Source of the DNA: WHSW01 sp963705955
Lineage (GTDB): Bacteria > Actinomycetota > Thermoleophilia > Solirubrobacterales > 70-9
DNA: 64,000 nucleotides
Direction: 5' to 3'
Assembly: GCA_963705955.1 (NCBI GenBank)
Contig: CAVPLH010000010.1
Coordinates: 124,001 to 188,000, forward strand
Shown here one piece after another: positions 54,045 to 62,646 of this stretch (its first letter is position 1; every line of letters starts with the position of its first letter). Made by a program: the position numbers and the translations under genes. The notes below the pieces were generated by a model, which made no database searches, was not told the DNA's origin, and was given only the letters and a program-made list of their open reading frames with translations.

Positions 54045-55771
54045 GCCGCTTCGTCGCCGTCGTCGGGCGCCGCGGGCGCTTCCTCGTCGCGGAGCCGTTG
54101 TTCGACCGCGGACCGCAGCTCGGACTCAGCGGGGGCGTGCGGGTGCGGGGCGGCGAGCTGGTCGAGATCGAGACCGCCGGCCGGGGCGGGCGCGTCGTCG
54201 CGTTGCTCGGTGACCCGTCGCGGGCAGCCGACGTGGTCGCCGCGCTGCCGCTCGACCGTGGCCTCGAGCGGGGCTTCGCCCCGGGAGTCGAGGACGAGGC
54301 CCGCGAGGCCGCTGTAGCGGCGCTCGACCGCGATCCGGCTCGCCGCGATCTCACCGACCTCGCGACCTTCACCGTCGATCCGGCCTCGGCGCACGACTTC
54401 GACGACGCCGTCTCCGCCGATCGCGCCGGCGACGACGCGATCCGGCTCTGGATCCACATCGCCGACGTCGCCGCGCACGTGAGGCCAGGGGGCGCGCTCG
54501 ACGACGAGGCCCGCCGGCGGGCGAACAGCACCTACGTGCCCGGCTACGTCGAGCCGATGCTCCCGGCGGCCCTGTCGGCCGAGGCCTGCAGCCTCGCTCC
54601 GGGGGTCGAGCGTCTCGCGGTCACCGCGGAGATCCTCGTCGGCGCCGACGGCACGGCTCGGTCGTCGAGCTTCTATCGGAGCCGGATCCGCTCCGACCAC
54701 CGGCTCTCCTACGACGACCTCGACGAGCACTTCGCCGGCCGTTCCGCTCCTCCGCAGGCGATCGCCGAGCCGCTCGAGCTCGCCCGCGGCGTCGCCGCGG
54801 CGCTCGCCGAGAGGCGCGCCGGCGGCGGGCTCGAGGTCGAGACCGCGGAGCCCGAGTTCGAGTTCGATTCCGGCGGAGCCGTGATCGGGGCGCGCTCGGT
54901 CGCGCAGACCGAGGCCCACCGGCTGATCGAGCAGTTGATGATCCTCACCAACGAGCTGGTCGCCGAGGACTCCGTACGACGAGGAGTCCCGACGCTCTAT
55001 CGCGTCCACGAGCGCCCCGAGCCGGCCCGCGTCGTGGCGCTCGTCGAGCAGCTCGCGGCGCTCGATCTCCCGACCCCGCCGGTGCCCGAGAGCCCGTCGC
55101 CGCAGCAGGCGTCCGAGCTCGCGATCGAGGCCAGCCGGCTGGTCGCGCGCGAGGCCGAGCGCCGGGGACACGGCCGGGCCGCGTATACATCACTCGTGCT
55201 GCGCGCGATGAAGCCCGCCCTCTACAGCGATCGAAATCTCGGCCACGCCGGGCTCGGAAGCCGGGCTTACTGCCATTTCACGTCGCCGATCCGCCGCTAT
55301 CCGGACCTGATCGTCCACCGCGCGCTGCTCTCGGGACTGGGCGCCGACGAGACCCCGCCCGAGCGTGCCGAGGTCCGCGAGGCGGCAGCCTGGTGCTCGG
55401 AGCGCGAACGCGAGTCGATGGTGATCGAGCGCGACGCCGACAAGGTCTGCGCCGCCTTCCTGCTCGAGCGCGAGCTGCAGGAGTCCGACCCGCGGCGCGT
55501 GTTCGGGGGCGAGGTCTCGGGGGTGATCGGGGCGGGCGCGTTCGTCGCCTTCGCCGGCGAGCTCGGCGACGCTTACGAGGGCTTCCTGCCGGCGAGGCGG
55601 ATCCGCGACGACCACTACGACCTCAACCAGACCGAGACCGCGATCGTCGGCCGGCGAAGCCGGCGCGAGATCCGGCTCGGCGACCCGGTGGAGGTTCGCG
55701 TCGACGGAGTCGAGGCGCCCCGAGGAAGAGTCGACCTGATCCCGGCCGGAGGATCGGGACCCGGGCGATGA
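54041..55771 (+). CDS. rnr: RNase R/RNB family 3'-5' exoribonuclease
   Basis: 576 residues. The RNB core begins at DLTDLATFTVDPASAHDFDDAVSADR, whose Asp residues bind metal; IADVAAHV and GSRAYCHFTSPIRRYPDLIVHRALL are diagnostic. A C-terminal S1 domain is VFGGEVSGVIGAGAFVAFAGELGDAYEGFLP. The N-terminal helix-turn-helix and one cold-shock domain of longer RNase R are reduced to about 75 residues. TTG 54041 overlaps the protease stop as TTGA. RNase R degrades mRNA in trans-translation, and smpB follows directly (ATGA overlap). Confidence 0.92.
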   Translation: MSRFVAVVGRRGRFLVAEPLFDRGPQLGLSGGVRVRGGELVEIETAGRGGRVVALLGDPSRAADVVAALPLDRGLERGFAPGVEDEAREAAVAALDRDPARRDLTDLATFTVDPASAHDFDDAVSADRAGDDAIRLWIHIADVAAHVRPGGALDDEARRRANSTYVPGYVEPMLPAALSAEACSLAPGVERLAVTAEILVGADGTARSSSFYRSRIRSDHRLSYDDLDEHFAGRSAPPQAIAEPLELARGVAAALAERRAGGGLEVETAEPEFEFDSGGAVIGARSVAQTEAHRLIEQLMILTNELVAEDSVRRGVPTLYRVHERPEPARVVALVEQLAALDLPTPPVPESPSPQQASELAIEASRLVAREAERRGHGRAAYTSLVLRAMKPALYSDRNLGHAGLGSRAYCHFTSPIRRYPDLIVHRALLSGLGADETPPERAEVREAAAWCSERERESMVIERDADKVCAAFLLERELQESDPRRVFGGEVSGVIGAGAFVAFAGELGDAYEGFLPARRIRDDHYDLNQTETAIVGRRSRREIRLGDPVEVRVDGVEAPRGRVDLIPAGGSGPGR

Positions 55772-56247
55772 GCAAGCGCGGTAAGCGCAAGCCGGCCTCC
55801 GGGGACGTCGCCACCAACCGTCGCGCCTCGCACAAGTTCGAGCTGATCGAGCGCTTCGAGTGCGGGATCGAGCTGCTCGGCTCCGAGGTCAAGGCACTGC
55901 GCGAGGGAAAGACGCAGATCGGCGACGCCTACGCAACGATCGAGAGGGGCGAGGTGTGGCTGCGCAATGCCCACATTCCGCCATACGACCCGGCGAGCAC
56001 CGAGAACCACGACCCGGAGCGCCCGCGGAAGCTGCTCCTTCACCGGTACGAGATCGAGCGCCTGATCGGCCGCTCGCAGCGCAAGGGCCTGACCTTGATC
56101 CCGACCCGGATCTACTTCAAGGGCCCGCGGGCGAAGGTGGAGCTGGCGCTGGCAACCGGCAAGCAGCAGCACGACCGGCGCCGTGAGATCCGGGACCGCG
56201 ACCTCCAGCGCGAGGTCGAACGGGAGCTGCGCGACCGAAATCGCTGA
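55768..56247 (+). CDS. smpB: SsrA-binding protein SmpB
   Basis: 159 residues. TNRRASHKFELIERFECGIELLGSEVKALREGKTQIGDAYATIERGEVWLRNAHIPPYDPAS is the RNA-binding beta barrel; NHDPERPRKLLLHRYEIERLIG and IYFKGPRAKVELALATGKQQHDRR complete it with the basic C-terminal tail. It carries tmRNA to stalled ribosomes. The tmRNA gene itself is 3.9 kb downstream in the same window. ATG overlaps the rnr stop. Confidence 0.96.
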   Translation: MSKRGKRKPASGDVATNRRASHKFELIERFECGIELLGSEVKALREGKTQIGDAYATIERGEVWLRNAHIPPYDPASTENHDPERPRKLLLHRYEIERLIGRSQRKGLTLIPTRIYFKGPRAKVELALATGKQQHDRRREIRDRDLQREVERELRDRNR

Positions 56248-56289
56248 GCGCCCGCGATCGCTCCGGGCCGCGAACGTGCCCGGGCGACC

Positions 56290-57660
56290 CTAGAGGCCGT
56301 ACTCCTCGAGCAGCTTCAGCCAGACCTCGCTGCGGGTCGGGAACGAGGGCACCGCATGCCAGAGGCGGGCGAGCGGGACCTCACCGACGACGGCGATCGT
56401 CGCGGCATGGATCGCCTCGGCCACCGCCGGACCGACGAAGCTCGCGCCGACGATCAGCTCGCGGTCGGTATCGACGACGAGCCGCGAGGTGCCGGGCGCG
56501 TTGCGGCCGACGAAGCTGGCGCCGGCGTTGGCGGCGGTCGGAACGTCGACGGCTCGCGCCGAGATGCCTCGCTGCTTCGCCTGCTCGAGCGTCACGCCGA
56601 CCGCTGCGAGCTGCGGCTCGGTGAACACGACCCGCGGCGATCCCGACTTGTCGCACGTCGCCGCGACTTCCTTGCCGAGGATGTCGTCGGCGGCGACCCG
56701 CGCCTGGTACTTGCCCATGTGGGTGAGCAGAGCCCGCCCGTTGACGTCTCCGATCGCATACAGCCATTCCGAGGCCCCGACCCGCAGCCGATCGTCGACC
56801 TCGAGGTAGCCGCCGCCCGCGACCCCCGCCGTCTCGAGTCCGAGATCCGAGGTCCGAGGCCGGCGCCCGACGGCGACCAGCAGCTCGTCGCCCCGCAGTT
56901 CCTCTCCTCCGTCGAGCCACAGCGAGACCTGCCCGCCGGCGCCGCGCGAGGCCGCGGTCGCCTTCACCCCGGTGCGGAGCTCGACTCCACCGCGCTCCAG
57001 CCCCTCGCCGATCTCCTCGCTCGCAAACGGCTCCTCGGCGGCGAGGATGCGGTCGACGGCCTCGACCAGAGTGACGCTGGCGCCGAGGCTGCTCCACGCC
57101 TGCGCCAGCTCGACCCCGACCACGCCGCCGCCGAGGATCAGCAGTCGGCCCGGGACCTCGCTCGCCGTCGTCGCCTCGCGATTCGTCCACGGACGGGCCT
57201 CCGCGAGGCCCTCGATCGGCGGCACCGCGGCCGTCGTGCCGGTTGCGATCACGACGGCACGCCGCGCCGCGAGACGGTCCCGGCCGGCGACGACGGTTCG
57301 CTCGCCGTCGAGCGCGGCGCGACCGCGGAAGATCTCGACGCCGCGGCTCTCGAGCCACGGAAGCTGGCTCGAGTCGTCGCGATCGTGGATCACCTCATCG
57401 CGGCGCCGCAACACCGTCGCCGCGTCGAGGTCGCCCGAGACCATCTCGCGGACCCCCGGGACGCGCTCGATCTCGGCCAGCAGCTCGCCGGGGCGCAACA
57501 ACGCCTTCGAGGGCATGCACGCGTAGTAGGAGCACTCCCCACCGATCAGCTCCTGTTCGATCAGCGCCACCGCGAGCCCGCCCTCGGCGGCACGGCCGGC
57601 GCAGACCTCGCCCGCCGGGCCCGCACCGATCACGATCACATCGAACTCCCGCTCGCTCAT
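56290..57660 (-). CDS. Pyridine nucleotide-disulfide oxidoreductase (dihydrolipoamide dehydrogenase/mercuric reductase-like)
   Basis: 456 residues. The FAD motif is DVIVIGAGPAGEVCAGRAAEGG; the redox-active pair is CX4C in GGECSYYACMPSK. The NAD motif is LLILGGGVVGVELAQAWSSLG and LYAIGDVNGRALLTHMGKYQARV precedes the dimer domain. The C-terminal His region reads WHAVPSFPTRSEVW instead of the HAHPTLSE of lipoamide dehydrogenases, so the substrate may differ. No lipoyl-enzyme genes are nearby. It is divergent from the ligase gene over 65 bp. Confidence 0.88.
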   Translation of the reverse strand: MSEREFDVIVIGAGPAGEVCAGRAAEGGLAVALIEQELIGGECSYYACMPSKALLRPGELLAEIERVPGVREMVSGDLDAATVLRRRDEVIHDRDDSSQLPWLESRGVEIFRGRAALDGERTVVAGRDRLAARRAVVIATGTTAAVPPIEGLAEARPWTNREATTASEVPGRLLILGGGVVGVELAQAWSSLGASVTLVEAVDRILAAEEPFASEEIGEGLERGGVELRTGVKATAASRGAGGQVSLWLDGGEELRGDELLVAVGRRPRTSDLGLETAGVAGGGYLEVDDRLRVGASEWLYAIGDVNGRALLTHMGKYQARVAADDILGKEVAATCDKSGSPRVVFTEPQLAAVGVTLEQAKQRGISARAVDVPTAANAGASFVGRNAPGTSRLVVDTDRELIVGASFVGPAVAEAIHAATIAVVGEVPLARLWHAVPSFPTRSEVWLKLLEEYGL

Positions 57661-57725
57661 GCCGCCTCCACGGTCGGTTTCCCTGCCAGCATTACTCACC
57701 GCAACCGATCCGGTAGACAAGGGCC

Positions 57726-59175
57726 GTGGCCCGCAAGCCCGACAGGCTCGCCCGGTACCGCGACAAGCGGTCGTTCGACCGAACGCCGGAGCCGAGCGCC
57801 GGCACGGCAGGCGTCGAGCGACGGCCCCACGAACCGCTTCGTGATCCAGGAGCATCACGCTCGCCGTCTGCATTGGGACCTGCGGCTCGAGCGCGACGGC
57901 GTCCTCGTTTCCTGGGCGCTGCCGCGCGGCGTTCCCGAGCACCCGGACGCGAACCGGCTGGCCGTCCGCACCGAGGACCACCCGCTCGAATACATCGAGT
58001 TCTCGGGTGTGATCCCGAAGGGTCAGTACGGGGCGGGTCGGATGACGATCTGGGACGCGGGGACCTACGAGGCCGAGAAGTTCGAGGCCGAGAAGGTCGT
58101 CGTGCGGCTGCACGGTGAACGAGTGAGTGGCCGCTACGCGCTCTTTCGCACCCGTGGTGACGACTGGATGATCCACCGAATGGACCCGCCCGATCCCGAG
58201 CGCGAGCCGATGCCGAACCGGATCGAGCCGATGAAGGCGACGCTCGGAACCTTGCCGTCCGACGACGACGGGTGGGGGTATGAGATCAAATGGGACGGGG
58301 TTCGCGCGATCGCGTACTGCGAGCCGGGTCAGATCCGGCTCGAGAGCCGCAACCTGCGCGAGATCAGCAGCCAGTACCCGGAGGTCCGGGCGCTCGCGCT
58401 GGAGCTCGAGGGACGCCCCGTGGTGCTCGACGGCGAGCTCGTCGCCTTCGATGAGGCCGAACGGCCGAGCTTCCAGCTGCTGCAGCGACGGATGCACCTG
58501 GGATCGGCGACCGAGGTGCGTCGAAGGATGCGCGAGACGCCGGTCACCTACGTGATCTTCGACGTCCTGCACCTCGATGGGCGGACTCTCTTCAACCTTC
58601 CGTACGAGGCACGTCGCGCGGAGCTCGAGTCGCTCGGGCTCGACGGCCAGAGCTGGCAGACGCCCGCGTTTCATCGCGGCGACGGGGCCGTGCTGCTCGA
58701 GGCGACCCGTGCGAGGGGTCTCGAGGGGGTCGTCGCGAAGCGCCTTCAGAGCCCATATCGCCCCGGCAGGCGGACCCGCGATTGGATCAAGATCAAGAAC
58801 GTGCGCAGCCAGGAGCTCGTGATCGGAGGCTGGCTGCCCGGCAAGGGAAGGCGGGAGGGCGAGCTTGGCTCGGTGCTCGTCGGCTACTACGACGACGACA
58901 GGCTGCGTTACGCCGGCAGGGTCGGAACGGGCCTCACCGACGCCGACCTGCGCCTGCTTCGCGAGCGTCTCGAGCCGCTCGAGATCGCCGAGAGCCCGTT
59001 CGAAGGCCGCCGGCCGCCGAAGGGCTCGCGGTTCGTCGAGCCGCGACTGGTGGCCGAGGTGGAGTTCGCCGAGTGGACCAGCGCGGCCACGCTTCGGCAT
59101 CCGTCATACAAGGGACTGCGCGACGACAAGCCGGCCCGCGAGGTGATTCGCGAGCAACCGGCGAACGGAACCTAG
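57726..59175 (+). CDS. LigD-type ATP-dependent DNA ligase with 3'-phosphoesterase domain, frameshifted
   Basis: 482 residues after removing one extra G at 57810. The N-terminal phosphoesterase domain has RFVIQEHHARRLHWDLRLERDG, SWALPRG and IPKGQYGAGRMTIWD. The ligase domain starts at PMKATLG and has the adenylated Lys in YEIKWDGVRAIAY; VLDGELVAFDE, LEGVVAKRLQSPY and DWIKIKN follow. The OB domain begins at ELVIGGWLPGKGRREGELGSVLVGYY. There is no polymerase domain and no Ku gene in the window. Such proteins act in non-homologous end joining. The stop overlaps the M50 gene by four bases. Confidence 0.92.
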
Positions 59176-60053
59176 ACGTCGCCGAGGCCGCGGGCGAGGA
59201 AGGTCTCGACCAAGCCGACCGAGAGCGCGGCGGCGAGGCCGATGTAGACGACCGCGACAAGCGTTCGAGTCCGGGCCGGGATCGCGTGGTAGGCGCGGCT
59301 CTCGGGCGTCTTGCGCTGCTTGAAGCGTCGCCAGCTCTCGAGGCCCCCGAAGACGAGGACCAGGAAGAGGATCGGGTTCGGGTAGGCGATCGTCAGCCCG
59401 ATCAGTCCCGCGTAGCCAACGAACCAGACCCAGGGCGAGAGCGCCGCCATCGCGCGGCCGCCGTCGAGCGGCAGCACCGGCAGCAGGTTGAACAGGTTGA
59501 TGAAGAAGCCGACGTAGGCGAGCGCCTGCCAGAACTCGTTCCCGGTCGCGAGCCAGATCCCGAGCGGGATCAAGGTGCCGAGCGTGCCCAGCACGGGACC
59601 CGCGAGCCCGACCCGCGCCTCGGCCCCCGCGTCGTCGCCCATCGACTTCGCGGCGACCACGGCCCCGAGGAAGGGGATGAACATCGGCGCCGAGGCGCTG
59701 ACACCCTCGCGGCGGAGCTGGATCACGTGACCCATCTCGTGGATCAGCAGCAGGAGCACGAAGCCGACCGCGAATGGCCACCCCCAGATCAGCGCGTAGG
59801 CGGCGATCGAGATCAGCATCGTCCCCGAGGTGGTCAGGATCTTCAGCTTCGGCAGCAGCAGCAGCACCGTCTTCAGCTTCGTAGCGAGCAGGATCGCCGC
59901 GGCGCCGATCGGCCCCAGGTAGCGCTTCAGGCGCTCGCGCCACTCGCCGCGCCCGGAGCCGGGATGGATCGGTTCGTACTCGGGCTCGGGCGAGCCGGGC
60001 GGCGGGGTCGTCGCCGGCCGCGGACTCCAGGCGCCTGGGGTGAGCTCGGTCAT
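59172..60053 (-). CDS. M50 (site-2) family intramembrane metalloprotease
   Basis: 293 residues, about six membrane helices. The zinc motif is LLLLIHEMGHVIQLR (HExxH) and the second site NLFNLLPVLPLDGGRAMAAL supplies the Asp in LDGG. A Pro-rich cytoplasmic N-terminus (residues 1-40) precedes the first helix. Family members cleave transmembrane segments, often anti-sigma factors, but no such substrate gene is adjacent. ATG 60053 has GGAG five bases upstream. It is divergent from ssrA by 59 bp. Confidence 0.88.
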   Translation of the reverse strand: MTELTPGAWSPRPATTPPPGSPEPEYEPIHPGSGRGEWRERLKRYLGPIGAAAILLATKLKTVLLLLPKLKILTTSGTMLISIAAYALIWGWPFAVGFVLLLLIHEMGHVIQLRREGVSASAPMFIPFLGAVVAAKSMGDDAGAEARVGLAGPVLGTLGTLIPLGIWLATGNEFWQALAYVGFFINLFNLLPVLPLDGGRAMAALSPWVWFVGYAGLIGLTIAYPNPILFLVLVFGGLESWRRFKQRKTPESRAYHAIPARTRTLVAVVYIGLAAALSVGLVETFLARGLGDV

Positions 60054-60066
60054 CGCTCCATTCAGG

Positions 60067-60094
60067 TTAGTGAGCGCCCGAACCCGGCTATCCT
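60067..60094 (+). promoter_or_regulatory. Probable ssrA promoter
   Basis: A TATCCT -10 element (60089-60094) lies 18 bases before the mature 5' end; TTAGTG (60067-60072) with a 16-bp spacer is a weak -35. Confidence 0.45.
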
Positions 60095-60112
60095 TGATCG
60101 CGCACATAGCAC

Positions 60113-60472
60113 GGGGACGACAGGCTTCGACGTGGTCGACTCGTGCGAACGGTTGCAGGTCGAGGTTGCCGGAGGCCTCGAAAAACACCGGCAAAAACCA
60201 TAATTGCGGACCACGAGTTCGCCCTCGCCACTTAGTTAGTAGCTAAGTGATGAGCGTCGGCCCACCCTCGGCCCGTGGGGTGGGGTTCCGGCGTCAACAA
60301 CGGGCTAGCCCGGAAGGTTGACCTCCGCCGACCGGGGACACCTTTCGGAGGTTGTGCTCCGTGGTTGCGCCCGCCGGCGCGGCCCCCGCGGAGCGAGATC
60401 AAGCGCCGGCTAAGCCTGTAGATGCCGTTCGACACGCGACCGCGGACGTGGGTTCGATTCCCACCGTCTCCA
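60113..60472 (+). ncRNA. ssrA: tmRNA (transfer-messenger RNA)
   Basis: One-piece tmRNA of 360 bases. The 5' end GGGGACGACAGGCTTCGAC and 3' end GGTTCGATTCCCACCGTCTCCA form the tRNA-like domain: acceptor GGGGACG pairs with CGTCTCC including one G-U. The discriminator is A; CCA is not encoded. The tag frame starts at GCA 60191 and ends at TAG 60233-60235, giving AKTIIADHEFALAT. Further in-frame stops follow. The pseudoknot region (60240-60420) is GC-rich. It rescues stalled ribosomes with SmpB, encoded at 55768. Confidence 0.97.
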
Positions 60473-60638
60473 CTGGGCTGGTCGAGGCCACCGCCGACAT
60501 GCGCGGCAAGCCGTAGCCGTGACTCGTCCGTAGACCAAGCCATGTCCGCCATCCCTTCGCCTTCGCAGCGCGGCCCTCGGTCGGCCCGGTGACGGGCTGC
60601 GCGGGAGGCGCCCACCCTCGGCGCGAGGTGATCCGCCG

Positions 60639-61132
60639 GTGGTCCCGCGGGACGCCGTCGCGATCGTCCGCTCGATGTCACGCGGCGTTCAGCGGACTCG
60701 CTCAGGGTGGCGACATTGCCGGCTACGTCGCCGAGCACTACGAACCGGATGCGCAATACGAGCCGGGTGGAGGAAACGGGCACCGCTCCGTGGGCACGAC
60801 GGCGCTCGTCCGCTGGATCCAGCGCTGGCTCGAGGCGTGGGACGAGACCTGGGACGAGATCGACGAGATCATCCAGGTCGGCGAGATGGTCGTCGCCGCG
60901 ATCAGGTCCGCATGGCCGCGGTCGCATCAGCGGCGATGGAGATCAGCCAGCGCGCGTTCGATCGTCCTCGAGTTGCGCGGCGGCAGGATCGTGCGATTGA
61001 GGGAGTACCTGGACCCGCCGATCAGGCGCTCGAAGCTGCCGGATATCACGCGGGCCACTACGGCGCCTCGTGCTCGATCCCGATGGCAACAGCGTCGAGG
61101 TGGTCAACCACAACCGCCCGGCGACGGGGTAG
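60639..61132 (+). pseudogene. Broken SnoaL-like gene running into a VOC-family tail
   Basis: Pieces of one SnoaL-like protein can be read in different frames: DAVAIVRSM, HAAFSGLAQGGDIAGYVAEHYEPDAQYEPG, TTALVRWIQRWLEAWDETWDEIDEIIQVGEMVVAAIR, then VLELRGGRIVRLREYLD and ALEAAG. The frame then reads YHAGHYGA and ends with VLDPDGNSVEVVNHNRPATG, the C-terminus typical of glyoxalase/bleomycin-resistance (VOC) proteins. At least four frame changes occur within 500 bases. Unlike the single indels elsewhere, this looks like real decay and fusion of two gene remnants. The stretch 60473-60638 before it holds nothing I can recognise. Confidence 0.6.
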
Positions 61133-61167
61133 CGGTCGGGTTCGGATCGCCGGTTGCCTCGCTGCGG

Positions 61168-61977
61168 CTAGGCCGGCTCGAAGATCGCCTCGATGCCGGA
61201 GTGGTCGGAGAGGCCCTGCTCGCGCCAGCCATGCTGGTATTCGCACCACCGCGGCCGAAGGCTCGCGGAGGCGAGCACGTGGTCGATTCGCAACCCTGCC
61301 TTGCGGCGCGACCGGGTGTGAAGCACCCAGCTCGCGTCCTGGCGCTCGTAGCCGTGGAGGGCGCGAAAGACGTCGCTCAGGTCCCAGGCGGCCAGTCCCG
61401 GGAGGATCGAGCGCTCCGCAGCGTCCCAACGCTCGAGCCATTCGGGATGGTCGGCGGCGAACGTGACCACCTCGCCGGCCGGTGTCTCGGCCCGGGGAAG
61501 ATTGAGATCTCCGCAGAGGACGCGATGGCGGTCGCTCGGGCGAGCGAGCCGCTCGTGGATCGCCTCGCAGGTCTCGACCTTGATGAACCCACGGCTGCGC
61601 GCCGACGGTATGTGCGCGTTGTGGAGCTCGAGCGGGCCGTCGGGGGTCTCGACGACGAGCGAGAGAACGCGCTCGGGAAACGGCGCCCCGATCGCCGCCA
61701 GCTCGACGAACGGCCAGCGCGAGACGGTCAGGTTGAAGAGCCGACGGTCGTTGCGAAACCGGCTCGAGTCGGCGGCGTGGCCGAGGCCGTCGGCGGACAG
61801 GGTTGCGGCGAAGCGCCCGCGGGTCGAGGGCCTCACCTCCTGCAGGCAGACGAGGTCGGGCTCCTGGCGCGCCAGCGCCGCAACCTGATCGGCGAGATCC
61901 TTGGTTCGCCCGGCGACGTTCCAGCTGATCAGCTTCAGTGCGGCGGGGAGTTTCCCGCACCGGCCGATTCGCGGCAT
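61168..61977 (-). CDS. Endonuclease/exonuclease/phosphatase family protein
   Basis: 269 residues of the EEP fold, closest in pattern to exonuclease III-type AP endonucleases. LKLISWNVAG, the metal Glu in LVCLQEVRPS, ELHNAHIPS, CGDLNLPRAE, the RIDHVLAS strand and SDHSGIEA (catalytic Asp-His) are all present. It could repair abasic sites, but phosphatases and phosphodiesterases share these motifs. ATG 61977 is chosen because the family core begins soon after. It is divergent from the metallophosphoesterase gene. Confidence 0.87.
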   Translation of the reverse strand: MPRIGRCGKLPAALKLISWNVAGRTKDLADQVAALARQEPDLVCLQEVRPSTRGRFAATLSADGLGHAADSSRFRNDRRLFNLTVSRWPFVELAAIGAPFPERVLSLVVETPDGPLELHNAHIPSARSRGFIKVETCEAIHERLARPSDRHRVLCGDLNLPRAETPAGEVVTFAADHPEWLERWDAAERSILPGLAAWDLSDVFRALHGYERQDASWVLHTRSRRKAGLRIDHVLASASLRPRWCEYQHGWREQGLSDHSGIEAIFEPA

Positions 61978-62022
61978 CGTCGGCTCGCAGCCGGGCTCGC
62001 CGCGGGATAAGAATGGTCGACC

Positions 62023-62565
62023 TTGCGTACCCGGAAGCCCGGAATCGAACGGATCGCATGCCCCGATCGCGAAGCGATTCTGGTCGCCGTGATCGCCGAC
62101 ACCCATCTGCCTCGGGGACAACGGCGGCTGCCCGACCGATGCCTGGATCAGATCGCCCGCTGCGACGCGCTCGTCCACGCCGGCGACTTCACCGCGGTCA
62201 ACGTGCTCTCAGAGCTCCGCGCAATCGGTCCGCCGCTGCACGCGATTCACGGCAACGTCGACGAGCCGGCGCTGCGCCGCGCACTGCCGGCCGATCTGAC
62301 GCTCGACCTCTGCGGCCGCCAGGTCGTCGTCGTTCACGACGCCGGGCCCGCTGCTCTGCGCATCGAGCGGCTCCGGGCCCGCCATCCCGGCGCCGACGCT
62401 GTGATCTTCGCCCACAGCCACATGCCCGTCCACGAGACGGCTCCGGGGTTTCAGATCTTCAATCCGGGCAGCCCTACCGAAAGGCGGCGCGCTCCCGGGC
62501 ACTCGATGGGCTTGATGCGGGTGAGCGAGGACGTGCTCGAGTTTCAGCACGTCGCACTTCCGTGA
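62023..62565 (+). CDS. YfcE/MJ0936-type metallophosphoesterase
   Basis: 180 residues from a TTG; a GTG at 62089 within VAVIADTHLP would trim it by 22. Metal-binding motifs run in order: ADTHLPRG, VHAGDFTAVNVL, IHGNVDEPALR, VVVHDAG and IFAHSHMPVHE, with NPGSPTERR near the end. Family members are small phosphodiesterases with dinuclear metal sites that hydrolyse cyclic or artificial phosphodiesters; the natural substrate is rarely known. It ends 81 bp before the SIS gene. Confidence 0.85.
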   Translation: MRTRKPGIERIACPDREAILVAVIADTHLPRGQRRLPDRCLDQIARCDALVHAGDFTAVNVLSELRAIGPPLHAIHGNVDEPALRRALPADLTLDLCGRQVVVVHDAGPAALRIERLRARHPGADAVIFAHSHMPVHETAPGFQIFNPGSPTERRRAPGHSMGLMRVSEDVLEFQHVALP

Positions 62566-62646
62566 CGGTCGATCGGCTGAGGAAACGGCCGGCGGGTGTG
62601 ACGAGCCGGGATTGCGCCGGCGACCCGCCCGGAGGATGATCGGACC

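Noticed and set aside
56356..57720. Long plus-strand frame across the disulfide reductase gene
   Set aside because: It continues in frame into the LigD gene only by chance. The minus-strand protein has intact FAD, CX4C and NAD motifs.
60473..61140. Integrated element at the ssrA 3' end
   Set aside because: No second copy of the ssrA 3' sequence and no integrase gene within the window.
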